Origin: Telmatactis stephensoni
Lineage: Eukaryota > Cnidaria > Anthozoa > Actiniaria > Isophelliidae
Direction of reading: 5' to 3'
DNA: 64,000 nucleotides
Assembly (NCBI GenBank): GCA_029948255.1
Contig: JALIZF010001938.1
Location: forward strand, 679,501 to 743,500
Shown here: positions 11,663 through 23,112 of the stretch, piece after piece
How positions within the stretch are numbered: position 1 is the stretch's first letter
Layout: every line of letters starts with the position of its first letter
Translations under genes and position numbers: made by a program
The notes under the pieces: model-generated
Database searches by the model: none
Told to the model about the DNA's origin: nothing
The model's input: only the letters and a program-made list of their open reading frames with translations

Positions 11663-12371
11663 ACCTCAACCCCAACTTTTACCAGGAGTTGTCAAATACC
11701 CTGGTCACCCTGGTCGATGCTAAAAGCCATGTTGTGGTTTTTGTTAATTAACGATTACTGTCATAGCAGTCCGGACGTGTGGGGGCTGCTACACAGGTAG
11801 TCCAATCTTTGATCGATATATTCAAATATAGAAATTTATCGAAAATAAAATAAATCACATCTTTTACCTGTATTTTTAGTGTTCTATTGCATTCTTTGTG
11901 GTTTTTGGATGGTTTGGTTGCATTTTAAGGCGATTTAGAGGAGGAAAGGGGAATGTATTGCATTTCCCAAAGCAGTCAGTTTGTCCAGGATCGTTGTTGA
12001 CATCATTCTTTGTCCTTTTTTGCATTTTCGTTTCTTTATCTATATTTGGATTTGAGGCCAGTAACCACATGGCCTCATAGAGGTCAATTTTTTTTGTAAT
12101 CCGATCCTTTTCATTTGAGCGACATTGCGTAAGATCAGTTACAGCGATACACTTCATCAGCGGACTTAAATTTCCGGTTGAAACAGCCGTGGCTATATAA
12201 TTTAGTGTTAGTTTCATGCTCGAGGTTCGTATTTCGTAGCAAGCGTCTCTGGATCAGCCAGCGTGGTCTGAGTAAGTAAAGTTACTCTATTTTTATGGTC
12301 TAATTAGCTAAGTTTTTCTCTTTAATTATCCGATGAAACATGCCATTGTGTATTCTTGAGTTTTTCGATCT
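11663..12371. other. No recognised gene; short minus-strand open frame
   Basis: A 113-codon minus-strand frame (12217-11876) has no family resemblance I can name. It lies downstream of the minus-strand THAP relic, so it could be remains of the same gene, but nothing in its sequence proves that. Confidence 0.3.
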
Positions 12372-12642
12372 CTATTGTATATTCGTTATATTCGGATCTG
12401 GAAACTCTATAGTCGGGCCTTTCCCTCTAGGCCAATGTTCTACACAAATATATGTGTCTTTTGTGATGTTTTTCACGCTAACGTTTTCTCTGGAACAAGC
12501 ATTTATCCACCGTTTGCACCTCTCGAGATCTTGTGTCGGCTTCAAGAATGGCAGAATTTGCCTGAATTTGCCATCTCTCGATTCGGGTAGTCTATCGGGA
12601 TATCTGGAATCATTTCTACAATTTCCCCCAACAACAGTGCTT
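12372..12642 (-). pseudogene. THAP zinc-finger domain relic
   Basis: On the minus strand the DNA reads as a THAP-type C2CH domain. The N-terminal part has paired cysteines and a CRNDSRYPD segment. An FP-centred segment follows, then ERCKRWINACSRE, then YICVEHWPRGKGPTIE with the late C..H pair, and a stop at 12374-12372. A frame break in the G run near 12628-12635 separates the first cysteines from the rest. The domain stops soon after the PDP that usually follows a THAP finger. THAP domains bind DNA in P-element-type transposases and host factors; a transposon relic is the likeliest origin. Confidence 0.6.
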
Positions 12643-13340
12643 CGTACCTACCATTTTCAGGTGGAAAAGCGTATTTTTCGACGTGGATAGCACTCATTCG
12701 CATACAAATTACTGTAATCTGTCGCTTTGTTTGTCCGAGTCACGCTAGGGGGCTAATTATGCAAAGCTATTTTTAGTAAGACTGCGCAGCGCTATTTCAA
12801 TTGATCTAAAGTTATAGTTCAATGAGCATGAATAGCGTTCGTAATTGTTTACAAGATTTATATTAAGAGGTCAATTAGACCTAATCTCAGCTCTATATTA
12901 TATATTTAGTGCTCGGAGATCATCAGTACAATAGGTTTACAAGTATATTTCTTGTTAGATTCTTCGCAAAACGGCTTATTCTGACAGTTACTGAGTACTT
13001 TAAGTAATATTGTCGCTAACTAGCCGTTTCGAACAGAAAGTGAGGTGCTGCGAGCTAGTACTCATATACTGTATTATTCAAAATGTTTTCAAACAGGTTG
13101 ACTAGTGCTTGTACAAGTTTTAAGAGATGTATACTACATTTTATTCAAATTTATTACTTTTTCAAACAATCACAGTCTTTATTTAATAGCACTGATTATA
13201 AAACTAACTGATTAAAGTTATCTATAAAAATATGAATCGAACCCTGTTTGGCGGATAAATAATACTTTTGTATTACAGAACATCTGACAAAGAATACATG
13301 TAAATGTTGTTTTGGTCGAGAGCTTAAGCAGCAGACGTTT
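12643..13340. other. No gene seen
   Basis: A/T-rich spacer between the THAP relic and the promoter-like cluster, with no recognisable domain. Confidence 0.4.
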
Positions 13341-13344
13341 TTAA

Positions 13345-13454
13345 GCCACGGACGGCAACCGGAAGTGATTTCGTTATGAATGATGACGTCACACGGTCAG
13401 CGACGTCAAGACAAGGTTTTCGCCGTCGGTGTTGACAATCAAAAACGCGAGGAG
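13345..13454 (+). promoter_or_regulatory. Promoter-like cluster: ETS and CRE sites, possible 5' exon
   Basis: CCGGAAGTGA (13359-13368) is a consensus ETS site. TGACGTCA (13384-13391) is a perfect CRE palindrome, followed by another ACGTC. CpG density is higher than in the surroundings. GAG|GTAGGT at 13454/13455 would serve as a 5' splice donor, so a short 5' exon upstream of the SANT-like exon at 13780 is plausible. Confidence 0.4.
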
Positions 13455-13779
13455 GTAGGTAGGGTTTATCCGTAATAAATCGCTTTTTTAGTCGATTATT
13501 CTTGTTTTACAGTTTTTACTTGACTATAACTAGCTATATTTCAATAATTTCAATAATGAAATATTTTTTGTGCTCTTTTATCACTAGTTGTTGTCGAATG
13601 GCTTGTTTACTTTTTTTGTCATGATGAATATTGCAAGTGAAAGCCCCAAAAAACAGAGTAAGTTTATTTGTACGAAATCCTTTCTCTTTTCTTCTACTTT
13701 GTTATATAAATTTTCTACTTTTATTTACAGAAATGTTTCGATGTTTATCACTAGTTGTTGTCGAATGGCTTGTTTACAG

Positions 13780-13882
13780 AAATGTTTCGATGGACTGGAC
13801 GAATCAGCATAACATCGCACTGTGCCGTGAAGTACTTGTAGTTGATCCTTTTCAGGCAAAGAAAGAGACAACCAAAAGATAA
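13780..13882 (+). pseudogene. SANT/Myb-like N-terminal exon, truncated
   Basis: After a good acceptor (TTTACAG ending at 13779) an ATG at 13790 opens a 30-codon frame that begins MDWTNQHN and continues with LCREVLVVDPFQ. This W-T-x-x-H...L-x-R-E-V...P-F pattern is the start of a SANT/Myb-like DNA-binding domain common in cnidarian transposon-associated proteins. It stops at 13882, before the rest of the helix-turn-helix. A 34-bp stretch upstream (TATCACTAGTTGTTGTCGAA...) occurs twice, near 13579 and 13745, each copy near an AAATGTTTCGATG segment. Confidence 0.45.
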
Positions 13883-14007
13883 TTCTTGTAACAAAACTGA
13901 GGGACTTTTGATGTATGTTCCTCCAACGGCACTATCAATTCCTCTTCAGATATCAATCCATCGCCATAAGTGATCTCAAGAAGGACTCTTGTGTCCTTAA
14001 ATACGGC
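13879..14007 (-). pseudogene. Possible PIF/Harbinger transposase N-terminal fragment
   Basis: On the minus strand a segment reads VLLEITYGDGLISEEELIVP followed by HTSKVPQFCYKNY. It resembles the N-terminus of Harbinger-type nucleases, where an acidic EEE/EDE stretch precedes a K-x-P-x-F-x-Y motif. The DDE core is missing. It converges on the SANT/Myb-like exon, and Harbinger elements normally encode both proteins, which supports a shared origin. Recognition is tentative. Confidence 0.3.
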
Positions 14008-14079
14008 ATTTTTTATAAAATTTAAATCCTCAAATTGTAAACAAACAAAGCTGACAGGCGTTATTCGTCCGTGCTGCAC

Positions 14080-14575
14080 CCGGGAGGGGGGAGAGGGGGG
14101 GGGGGGGGGGGGGGGGAGATACTCCCTTATATTTGCTATACGGGTATGTGCCGCGCTATAGGGTATAGTTTTTCGGCTTTTAAATCTGGGGTAGGGTATC
14201 CTTTTTTGACATTTTGTCTGGGATAGGGTATGGTTTTTGTCTGGGATAGGGTTACAATTTGGTCGCTTTAGTCTGGGATAGGGGTAGGTTTTGGTCGGTT
14301 TTAGTCTGGAATAAACTACGCTTTCTGTCAACAAAGAAACAATGTAAATTCTATTCAAAAGTTAGTAAATATCGATTTCAATCATAGAATAATGAAGAAT
14401 GGGATAGGGTATACATGTTGGGGTTTAGTCTGGGATGGGGTGTACCATTCTTAGGTTTAGTTGCTTGGGTAGGGTATGAAAAATTGAAATTTTAGGTCTG
14501 GGATAGGGTCAGGGTTTTGAGGTCCTGGCGGCACACTCTTACCCAAGTTGGGGTGGTAGTACGGGGGAGGGGGGG
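14080..14575. repeat. G-rich repeat element with 22-bp poly-G and GGGATAGGGTA motifs
   Basis: It starts CACCCGGGAGGGGGGAGA, includes 22 consecutive G at 14095-14116, then many variants of TCTGGGATAGGGTATGG, and ends near CGGGGGAGGGGGGGAGG. The GATACTCCC next to the G run recalls the hAT-type MITE near 39.8 kb. Confidence 0.55.
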
Positions 14576-14681
14576 AGGTTACTGCACGCTCGCGTCTGCT
14601 TAACCAGAAAATTCGCGCCAAAATCCAGTCTTCCCTCGGTGTTCTGACATTCGTGTTGACAAAAACGTCTGGTGCTTAAGG

Positions 14682-15497
14682 TAGTTCGGGATTCATGAAT
14701 TTTTACGATAAACTTGCCTTCAAAATTCCTACAAAGAAAGAGGGGCATAGGAGGAAATAAAATGTAAAATAAAAATGGGGGGTCACTGAGGTCACTCTTG
14801 AGATATGAGGGGGGATATGTGGGGTGTTTGGGGATCTTTTTACGAAAAATGGCCTCGCAATATTCGGTTAAATTATAAGAATTTTGGAACAATCAAATGT
14901 ATTTAAAAGCAAACAAAATGATAGCCTTGGAACTAAGTTGTTGCCAAACAATTTGCAAAGAAGCGAAAGATCAACAATAATATGCGAAAAATGGCCTTCT
15001 AGAATACACGTCTTTAGAGGATCAGACAGAAAAATGATAAATTTACTCAAAATCGATACGATAGAAGTATCCTTTTTTTTCTTTATACGAAAAGTTTATA
15101 AAATTGTGAGCAGAAATCAATCATAAAATCAGGGGGTCACCGCATTGTTTAAAGAGTTAGAGAAGAACAAAGGGTAAAAATCTTCGAAAACGAACACAAA
15201 AAATCAGCCATTTTAGCGTTGTTCTCTGCTCCTTTTCGACTCATAAAAATTCGCTAAATTTTATAGTTCGAGCTTTTTCTCCTACTTTACACGGTGCACA
15301 ACATGTTTTGATAAATTTGTTTGCAGAATCTGGTCGATAAAATAGTATTTTTGTTTACCAAAAAAACGAATTTCTTCGGTTTTCAATCGCTGACTCACTA
15401 GTGCCCAGACTTCCCACGGACAAGCGAATGTTCTTTAATAAAAGTACGCGCGCTCGAATGCGCGCGCGAGATGCGCAGTAGCAAGGGTCCCGAACTA
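14682..15497. mobile_element. Possible transposon with TAGTTCGGGA ends
   Basis: A 10-bp inverted pair, TAGTTCGGGA at 14682 and TCCCGAACTA at 15488-15497, bounds an A/T-rich 816-bp stretch without a recognised gene. Only the ends support the call. Confidence 0.35.
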
Positions 15498-16239
15498 TTC
15501 TTGGTTTTCACGTGACGTCATAAAAAAATTACACGCTTCATATAGATCATTTAAAGTTGGGTCTACAGTATGTTCTTTATATCCATTACAGAAAGTGTTC
15601 CTGAATATTTGAGCTTTTTCCGTTGTTTGGTTTTCGAGTTATCAGAGGTTAAAATCCTGTCACGCAATATTGTCACGCGTATTCAACAGACGTAAAACAG
15701 ACAAATTTGCTATAAATTGCGCACATTTGGGTTGGTCTATGAATTAAAGTTTTGTTTGTAAGACATTTGTATGAAGAAAGACGATTTAACTTTCATTTTT
15801 ATGTGGTTTTGACACTTCGTATTTTGTCCGCCATGTTGGTGTCGCTCAGAGCGACACCAACATGGCGGCTCCATACATTTCTTACTAAAAAATGAGTTTA
15901 TGAAATTATTAATATCTTTACAGAAAAACTCTTTTGGGCTCAAAATTTCTTGGACTTATGGAGCTTTACTTGCTCTTTACAAATATATACATGGATTTTA
16001 CTCAGGGATGTGAAATCCGCTAATATCCTGGTGCCCCGTAGAGTAACACCAATCTCGAAGTGCCATACATTTCTTACTAAAGAATGAGGAGTTAAAATGT
16101 CAATATCTTCGCAACAAAAACTCATTTTGACTAAAAATTTTGCTGAGTCACATAGTTTTATGCGCTCTTTTGAATGAATGATATTTAATTTCACCAAGGG
16201 CACTGGAAATTTTTCGATGACGTAGGTGAAAACCAAGAA
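15498..16239. mobile_element. 0.74-kb MITE, copy 1 (TTCTTGGTTTTCAC ends)
   Basis: Inverted ends TTCTTGGTTTTCACGTGACG and GACGTAGGTGAAAACCAAGAA are flanked by TA on both sides. It is nearly identical in length and sequence to the copy at 17782. It contains a perfect 20-bp-arm palindrome around 15830-15870 (CCGCCATGTTGGTGTCGCTC and its reverse complement with one base between). There is no transposase, so it is non-autonomous and probably mariner-like. Confidence 0.78.
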
Positions 16240-17781
16240 TACCTTAAGAAATATATTATCAACTAGTGGTTTCTAACCAGAACTGCATGAAGTGAAGTGC
16301 TGCGAGCAACGTTATCTACGCGCGTGATTTGCACATTATTATAGACATAATAAAATAACTCTTGAAGGAGTTAGATGGCTATAATAGTTTTTTGGATATA
16401 ATAATAATAACAACAACAACAATAACAACAATACTGATGATAACATTTAATAAACTAAAAATGATAAGATAAGAAAAGATAAGAGTAAACTAGCTAGAGA
16501 GATCATTTATATCTAAAAATATATTATTTGATGCAGGAATGTATGAAAAAGAAGTTGTTTTCCTTCATAATTTGGTTTGTAAAGTCGTTAACATGCAAGT
16601 CCAAAAAAATATTGTTGAAATGTTAAGTATAGACAAGAAAGTTCTGAAGTGATAAGACAACTATGGCACACAATTTACGACAAACTTGACAAAGATAAGT
16701 TATATAAAGAGGCCAAACTTTTTTAAAACAGTGAGCAAGCAATAGTCAGAAAAAATTACCTACATTAAGTATATGAAGTTATAGCAATTATTTCCTGGGA
16801 TTGTTGTGGAGATTATTCCAAAAGAGTCTCATGTTTGTATCATCTACATCTCTTGCTAAAACGGCGTGTTTGCAGTGTTTGCAAAGTCGGCGAATCTATC
16901 GAAAACATTTATTTTCCGAAACAAAATAAAATACACACGCATATGACATGAAACAAAGAATTTAATGTGTAGATACAGAACAGTTTTTACTCTGTCAAAT
17001 GGTTCAATATAATAGGTACAGACCTGAAAAATCATTCGTCAAGTTCAATCCACGTACGTCAACCTCGCCATAATTTTCATCTCGATCGAAAGATCGAAAG
17101 GATTTGGTGTCGTTTTTTAACTTTTTGAAAGAGTTGTCCTCATTTCTTGAATTTTTCTTAACATACAACTTGTATGAAGACATTTAGAGCAAAGAAGGTA
17201 CAAATTCGTTGGCTTCTAGCAAAGAAAATGGAAGTTTTTGAGTCCAGCAGTCACGGCAAGCTTACCGAACGGAGGCTTGTTGCTAAAAACAATTTTGACT
17301 ATCAAACAGACCGTTGAATTACAACACAGGAATCCCAAACCCACTAAACGGGGACTAACCCGATTCACAAACGTTGAGGATGGTGAACCTGTGCTGTGAC
17401 TAATACAAACCCTTCAGCTAATTTTACCGATAAATATAAAGCATTCGAGAAATGTCTTTCACAATTCGTAACTGGATGCTCTATTGTCTTCTAAGTCTAT
17501 TTTGAAATAAAAATGGAAGTCACCATTTTCGTTTGCGAAATATTTTGCCGGTAAAACATCCTTATAATAGGGCTACAAAGAAGGTTTTCCGAGAGAGGGC
17601 TGGGCGAGAATATCACTATCTATCGCTCCAAATTTTCGAAAAGGTCGGAAAATACTCACAAAGTCGTAACTCTGTCACATCATCGCGCGCGTAAACTATG
17701 AATTTGATTGTCGCGGAGAAGAAAAGGTTTGATTTCAGGACGACGACTTCCAAAACGCCCGTAGTTCCATATTTGCACATA
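16240..17781. other. No gene seen; AAT/AAC microsatellite at about 16399-16440
   Basis: This is the spacer between two copies of one MITE. It holds a short ATA/ACA trinucleotide microsatellite. No coding domain was recognised. Confidence 0.45.
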
Positions 17782-18511
17782 TTCTTGGTTTTCACGTGAC
17801 GTCATCAAAAAATTACACGCTTCATATAGATCATTCAAAGTTGGGTCTACAGTATGTTCTTTATATCCATTACAGAAAGTGTTCCTGAATATTTGAGCTT
17901 TTTCCGTTGTTTGGTTTTCGAGTTATCAGAGGTTAAAATCCTGTCACGCAATATTGTCACGCGTATTCAACAGACGTAAAACAGACAAATTTGCTATAAA
18001 TTGCGCACATTTGGGTTGGTCTATGAATTAAACTTTTGTTTATAAGACATTTGTATAAAGAAAGACGATTTAACTTTCATTTTTATGTGGTTTTGACACT
18101 TCGTATTTTGTCCGCCATGTTGGTGTCGCTCAGAGGCGGCTCCATACATTTCTTACTAAAAAATGAGTTTATAAAATTATTAATATCTTTACAGAAAAAA
18201 CTCTTTTGGGCTCAAAATTTCTTGGACTTATGGAGCTTTACTTGCTCTTTACAAATATATACATGGATTTTACTCAGGGATGTGAAATCCGCTAATATCT
18301 TGGTGCCCCGTAGAGTAACACCAATCTCGAAGTGCCATACATTTCTTACTAAAGAATGAGGAGTTAAAATGTCAATATCTTCGCAACAAAAACTCATTTT
18401 GACTCAAAATTTTGCTGAGTTACATAGTTTTATGCGCTCTTTTGAACGAATGATATTTAATTTCACCAAGGGCACTGGAAGTTTTTCGATGACGTAGGTG
18501 AAAACCAAGAA
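17782..18511. mobile_element. 0.73-kb MITE, copy 2 (TTCTTGGTTTTCAC ends)
   Basis: It lies in the same orientation as copy 1 and differs at a small fraction of sites. The central palindrome is broken: one arm has lost about a dozen bases. TA flanks the left end; the right flank is TT. Confidence 0.78.
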
Positions 18512-18911
18512 TTGGTACAGTATACTTTAAAATGATTCATTGTTATTTAATGTTTATTTAATGTATTCGCCCAAAGGCGGGTAAATTTACAATAGGACTC
18601 AAGGTCCCCTACAAGGTAAATTACCCAAGTAATGATGGGATTGATTGCTTAGCTTAGTGATTGTTGTTAAGATTACCTTTGCATTTTGCTTAAAACATAT
18701 TTTTGCGAGAAAAGGTGTTATTTTTATTCAGTTTCCGATTACAATCATATCTGTCATTGAAGCGCGGAATTTTGTTATAATTTGAGGTCAGTAGCACGGA
18801 GACGAAAGAATGAACAATTTTGATGAGAAAAAAGGTGAAACAATAAAGGATATTTTTTGTTTTTTGAATGACACTTTAGCTGAAATCTGCACTCAAATCA
18901 TATATCTATTT

Positions 18912-19106
18912 AGTGCAATTTGGAATATATTTGAACTTGTAGGATTTCAAAAATGTTTTAATTGAAATTGCACAATTTTCCCATCATATTCAGAATACAT
19001 TTGAGCTTATGGGTTTTCAGAGAGCACAAATTGCACTTGCTTACGGCCAGTGCAATTTTGTTTCTCTTTGAAATCCCACTCGTTCAAATTATTCCAAATT
19101 GCACTC
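18912..19106. mobile_element. MITE with about 38-bp inverted ends
   Basis: AGTGCAATTTGGAATATATT... at the left and ...AATTATTCCAAATTGCACT at the right are inverted repeats. Internal copies of AATTGCAC occur in both orientations. It ends 67 bp before the TPR-CHAT open frame. Confidence 0.7.
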
Positions 19107-19173
19107 GACATCAGGATTTCCTATACAAGTAATATTCTAATTCAATAATTTTTTCTTTTCAAGGAACGAACCA

Positions 19174-21394
19174 ATGATTACTACAATAGAGGTCTGGAAA
19201 CTCAGGCTCTTTATTCACATATGTGTGGTATGTGCAGGTTTTGGTTGTCTCAATCTAAATGAAGATGAACTGATTTGCTTGACTGAAGAATGCTTGGCTG
19301 TGGCTCTTTTTCTAGAGGATACCATCACTCAGAAAATCAGTTATATATTACTGGTTATGTTGTATCAACAAATTCATCAGATCGAGAAAGCAATTGAATA
19401 CTGCAAAAAGCGTCTACACATTGCTGATCAAATGGACGACATAAACGAAAAATTTGCGGCCAACGAAGATTTAGGAAATGCTTATCACTTACAAGGTAAT
19501 TTCTACGAGTCAATTAAATATCACGAAAAGTGTCTAAACATCGCTAAAGACATTGGACATAAAAAAGAAGAAGGAGCCGCCTATGGAAACTTAGGAAAAA
19601 ACTATCAATTATTGGGGAAGTATTACAAGGCAATAGAATATCACGAGAAAAGCCTTCGTATTGCTATGGAGATTCGAGACAGAAAAATGGAAGGTATAGC
19701 TTACGGTAGCATAGGAGTTGCCTATAGATTTCTTGGGAAATTAAAAAATGCAATAGAATATCAAGAAAAACATTTGGATATTGCTATGGAGATATCGGAC
19801 AGAAAGGGCGAAGCAGGTGTTTATGTTAACTTAGGAAACATTAACCTTTCTTTAGGGAAATACCACAAGGCTATTGAATATCTGGAAAAGAGTCTTGGCA
19901 TTGCTCGTAGGATAGGTGACCGAAAGGGAGAAGGGTCAGTTTATGCAAACCTAGGAAATGCCTATCAATTATTAGGAAAATACCCAGAGGCACTTGATTA
20001 CTACGAAAAAGCCCTCAAGATTGAAATAGAGATAGGCAACAAGAAGGACGAAGCAACTGTTTACGGAGACATAGGGGTTACCTATGAGTCATTAGGGAAA
20101 TACCCAGAGGCAATTGAATATCAAGAAAAGCGTATGCTCATCGCTAAAGAGATTGGTGACCGACAAGGAGAACAGAGTGCGTACGGAAACTTGGGAAATG
20201 TTTATGAGGAATTAGGAAAATACCATGAAGCAATCAAGTATCATGAAAAAAGCCTCAGCATTGCTATTGAGATAGGTGATAGAGAAACTGAAGCAGGAAA
20301 CTATGTAAACTTAGGAAATACCTACCAGTTTCTTGCAAAATATCAAAAGGCAATTGAATATTACGAAAAGGGTTTTGATATTGCTATCGAGATAGGTTTC
20401 AAAAGAGGTGAATTCTATGCTTATATAGGTCTAGGCAATGTGTATCAGTCACTAGGGGAATATCAGAAAGCAATTGAATATATGGAAAAGTGCCAGTGTA
20501 TCGCTGTAGAGATTGGTGACAGAAATGGTGAAGAGGTGGCGTACAGTAGCATAGGAAATAACTATCAGTTATCAGGAAACTACTATAAGGCAATTGAATA
20601 TCACCAAAAGTCTCTGAACATTGCTGTTGAGATTGGACATAGAAGTGGAGAAGGTGGCGCTTACGGAAATTTAGGAAATGCCTATCAGTCACTGGGGAAA
20701 TACCACAAGGCAAAAGAGTGTCAGGAAAAATACCTGGCCATTATGATGGATATAGGAGACAGAATAGGACAAGGAAAGGCTTATGGAAACATAGGAAATG
20801 TGTGTTTCCCTTTGGGGAAATACCAAGAGGCAATTAGATATTACAAAAAAGACCTAACCGTCGCTATGGCTATTAATAACAAAGATGGAGAAGGGGTGGC
20901 CTACGCAAACTTAGGAAATGCTTACCGGGCATTAGGAAACAATCAGGAGGCAAAGCAATATTACGAAAAACGGCTTAGCATCGCTATGGAGTTAGGTGAT
21001 AGAGCAGGAGAAGGATGGGCTTACGGACACATAGGAATTATCCACGAGTCATCCGGTAAATACCAAGAAGCAATTGAATGTCACGAAAAGTGTCTGACCA
21101 TCGCTGTTGAGATTGGAGACAGAAGGGGAGAGGGGCACGCTTACGGCAATTTAGGACTTGTTTGTCACTCGTTAGGAAAATACTACAAGGCAATTGAATA
21201 CCAAGAAAAGTGTCTTGACATCGCTAAGGAGATTGGTGACAGAAAGAGAGAAGGGGAGGCTAATGGATGTATAGGAAATGCCTACCAGGCACTAAGAAAG
21301 TACCAAGAGGCCATGGAGTATTATAAAAAACTATTAAGTATTGCTGTAGAGATAAATGACAGAGATGGACAAGGACAAGCGCATTTTCATATCG
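19174..21394 (+). CDS. TPR-CHAT protein, TPR exon
   Basis: This is the N-terminal exon of a TPR-CHAT protein. From residue 96 to 735 there are 16 consecutive, almost perfectly spaced 40-residue tetratricopeptide repeats of the pattern AYGNLGNAYQSLGKY, then A-IEY-EK-L-IA, then EIGDR-GEG. A degenerate repeat precedes them and a further repeat begins at residue 736. This longer TPR type forms a superhelical scaffold for protein or peptide binding. The exon ends at 21394 in ATC G|GTAAGT (phase 1), and the frame beyond it soon stops. Joining it to 23113 keeps the frame and completes the last repeat. The ATG at 19174 lies 10 bases after a good acceptor (TTTTCTTTTCAAG), so the real start may be in an upstream exon. 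A hydrophobic run at residues 12-22 could mimic a signal peptide, but the family is expected to be intracellular. Confidence 0.88.
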
Positions 21395-23112
21395 GTAAGT
21401 GTTATTATGGTGTCATAGATGGCGGCAAGAACTTTATCGCATACATTTGGCTTATGTTTTGAGGTGGCATAATATTTTTGCTTTGTTTTTGTTTATTTGT
21501 TTTGTTTTGTTTTGATTGGTAGAAATTGAATTGGCACAGAAAAGTTACATTTTTTCAATAATTTTATCCAAAATTGCAGGAAAAGCTTTTTAGCCGGCCA
21601 ATGTTCAGCGACAAAACACCAACAAATGTGTATCAGTCAAAAGCTCGCAAAACTTTGATAGTGGCAGCAAAACACATATTAAATGATAGTACATAAAAGA
21701 CAAACTTGCGTACTGTATTTCAAAATAGAGTAATTTTACTCTGGGTGCCAGACATTTGGCTCGAGTTACGTTTTGTTAAGAATTATCTAACAGGAATAAT
21801 AATCTGGCAGACAGTGTATAGCAAATGCAAAAATACCTGTCGCCTTTTGCTATATATTTGACAATTATTCTTTGAACTGGGAGAGGTGAATAGCGGTGCG
21901 TCGAGGTAAATATTCCTAAAACCGCTATTCACGGATAGTGAAGACAATAATTGTTTTAGTATATACCAACTCCACAGTCCACCAACATTTTAGGATTCAT
22001 AAAACTACATTATGTTTAGAAATGTCTACTTATTTTTGAAATAATAACAAAGCGTGACAAAGCGCGCGAAAGTTTATAATCCTCGTTTGCAGACTCTCGA
22101 TCAAGGAAAACGTTTGGTCTCTACAGATACTGTCAGTAGCTGCAGTCTTTACCTATTTTAGTATGTTTCTTAGTACTTTTAAACGCATTCTTGAATAAAG
22201 GACAACTTTAATCCTTCCAAACAAACAGAAACACTGGATTCGATGAACTTTTTCGCGAGAGATCGACTGTCACTTCTACAGCTGCTCTTTTTGAGCTTGC
22301 TTCAAGTCTTACCTAAAAATGTTGTGTTTGTTGGACAAACTTTTCAGTCCAGGCTTTTTAAGGTCCTTTGGAGACATCTCAAGATAATTGTTTGTCTCAG
22401 TAAATTCTGGAAAACTTGTGGTTATTATGGACAAAAACTGAAAAATGCTGAGTCATGCAATCGGCTAAGGTATAAAGCCAATTATTATAAAATTGTTTCC
22501 GTATTTATTTCGTATAAATGTTCTCCAAATGATCAAGATTTTCTAGTTACCTTTTATTTCTAAATCTATATTGCTCAAAAAATCTATTTAGGAATGAAAA
22601 AGCCGAGTAAATTTAACAGAAAATTTGCAAAATCTTTGAATAACTTGACTACATTGCATGATGACAACATGTGCAGCTTGCTTCTCTGTCAATACACTTC
22701 AAAAGCTTTTCAAACTGAATAAATGTCGAAGCTTTCTTTAGTTTTAGAAGATTGTTATGATTTTGTTTTGGTTTTTGTATTTTTTTTCTTTGAAAAGCTG
22801 TATATCCCGAGCTTGGGAAGTAGATATATTCTCATATTCCGAGATAGCGAGCCAATAGAATTGCTCGATCTTACGAGGATGTGAAGTTGGTATCAGATAT
22901 ACTAAAAACATATATCGAAGTCAATGAAGAAATTATTGGATAGCTTCCAATATTATCCCTATTTCTCCCTAGCATCATGGCTTCATAAAACAACACTAGA
23001 AACTATCAATAATTTCTTCATACACTTAGATATACGCTTGTAAGTGAGTGGTCAAAAGCGACATAACTTTTAAAATCATTCATCGAAGTTATCCTTATAA
23101 TTATACCACCAG
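21395..23112 (+). other. Intron of the TPR-CHAT gene
   Basis: The intron has a GTAAGT donor at 21395 and an AG acceptor at 23111-23112 after a T/A-rich tract (TTATACCACCAG). It is 1,718 bp, A/T-rich, with no recognisable extra exon. A 106-codon frame at 22243-22563 has no family resemblance. The sequence around 21800-21970 contains partly inverted GAATAGCGGT/ACCGCTATTC segments, suggesting an old foldback insertion. Confidence 0.7.

Noticed and set aside
19174..19260. Signal peptide on the TPR-CHAT protein
   Set aside because: The hydrophobic run (LFIHICVVCAGFGC) may be partly intron- or UTR-derived, since the start codon is uncertain and the rest of the protein is of intracellular type.
22243..22563. 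106-codon frame in the TPR-CHAT intron
   Set aside because: No family resemblance and no splice sites fitting the flanking phase.
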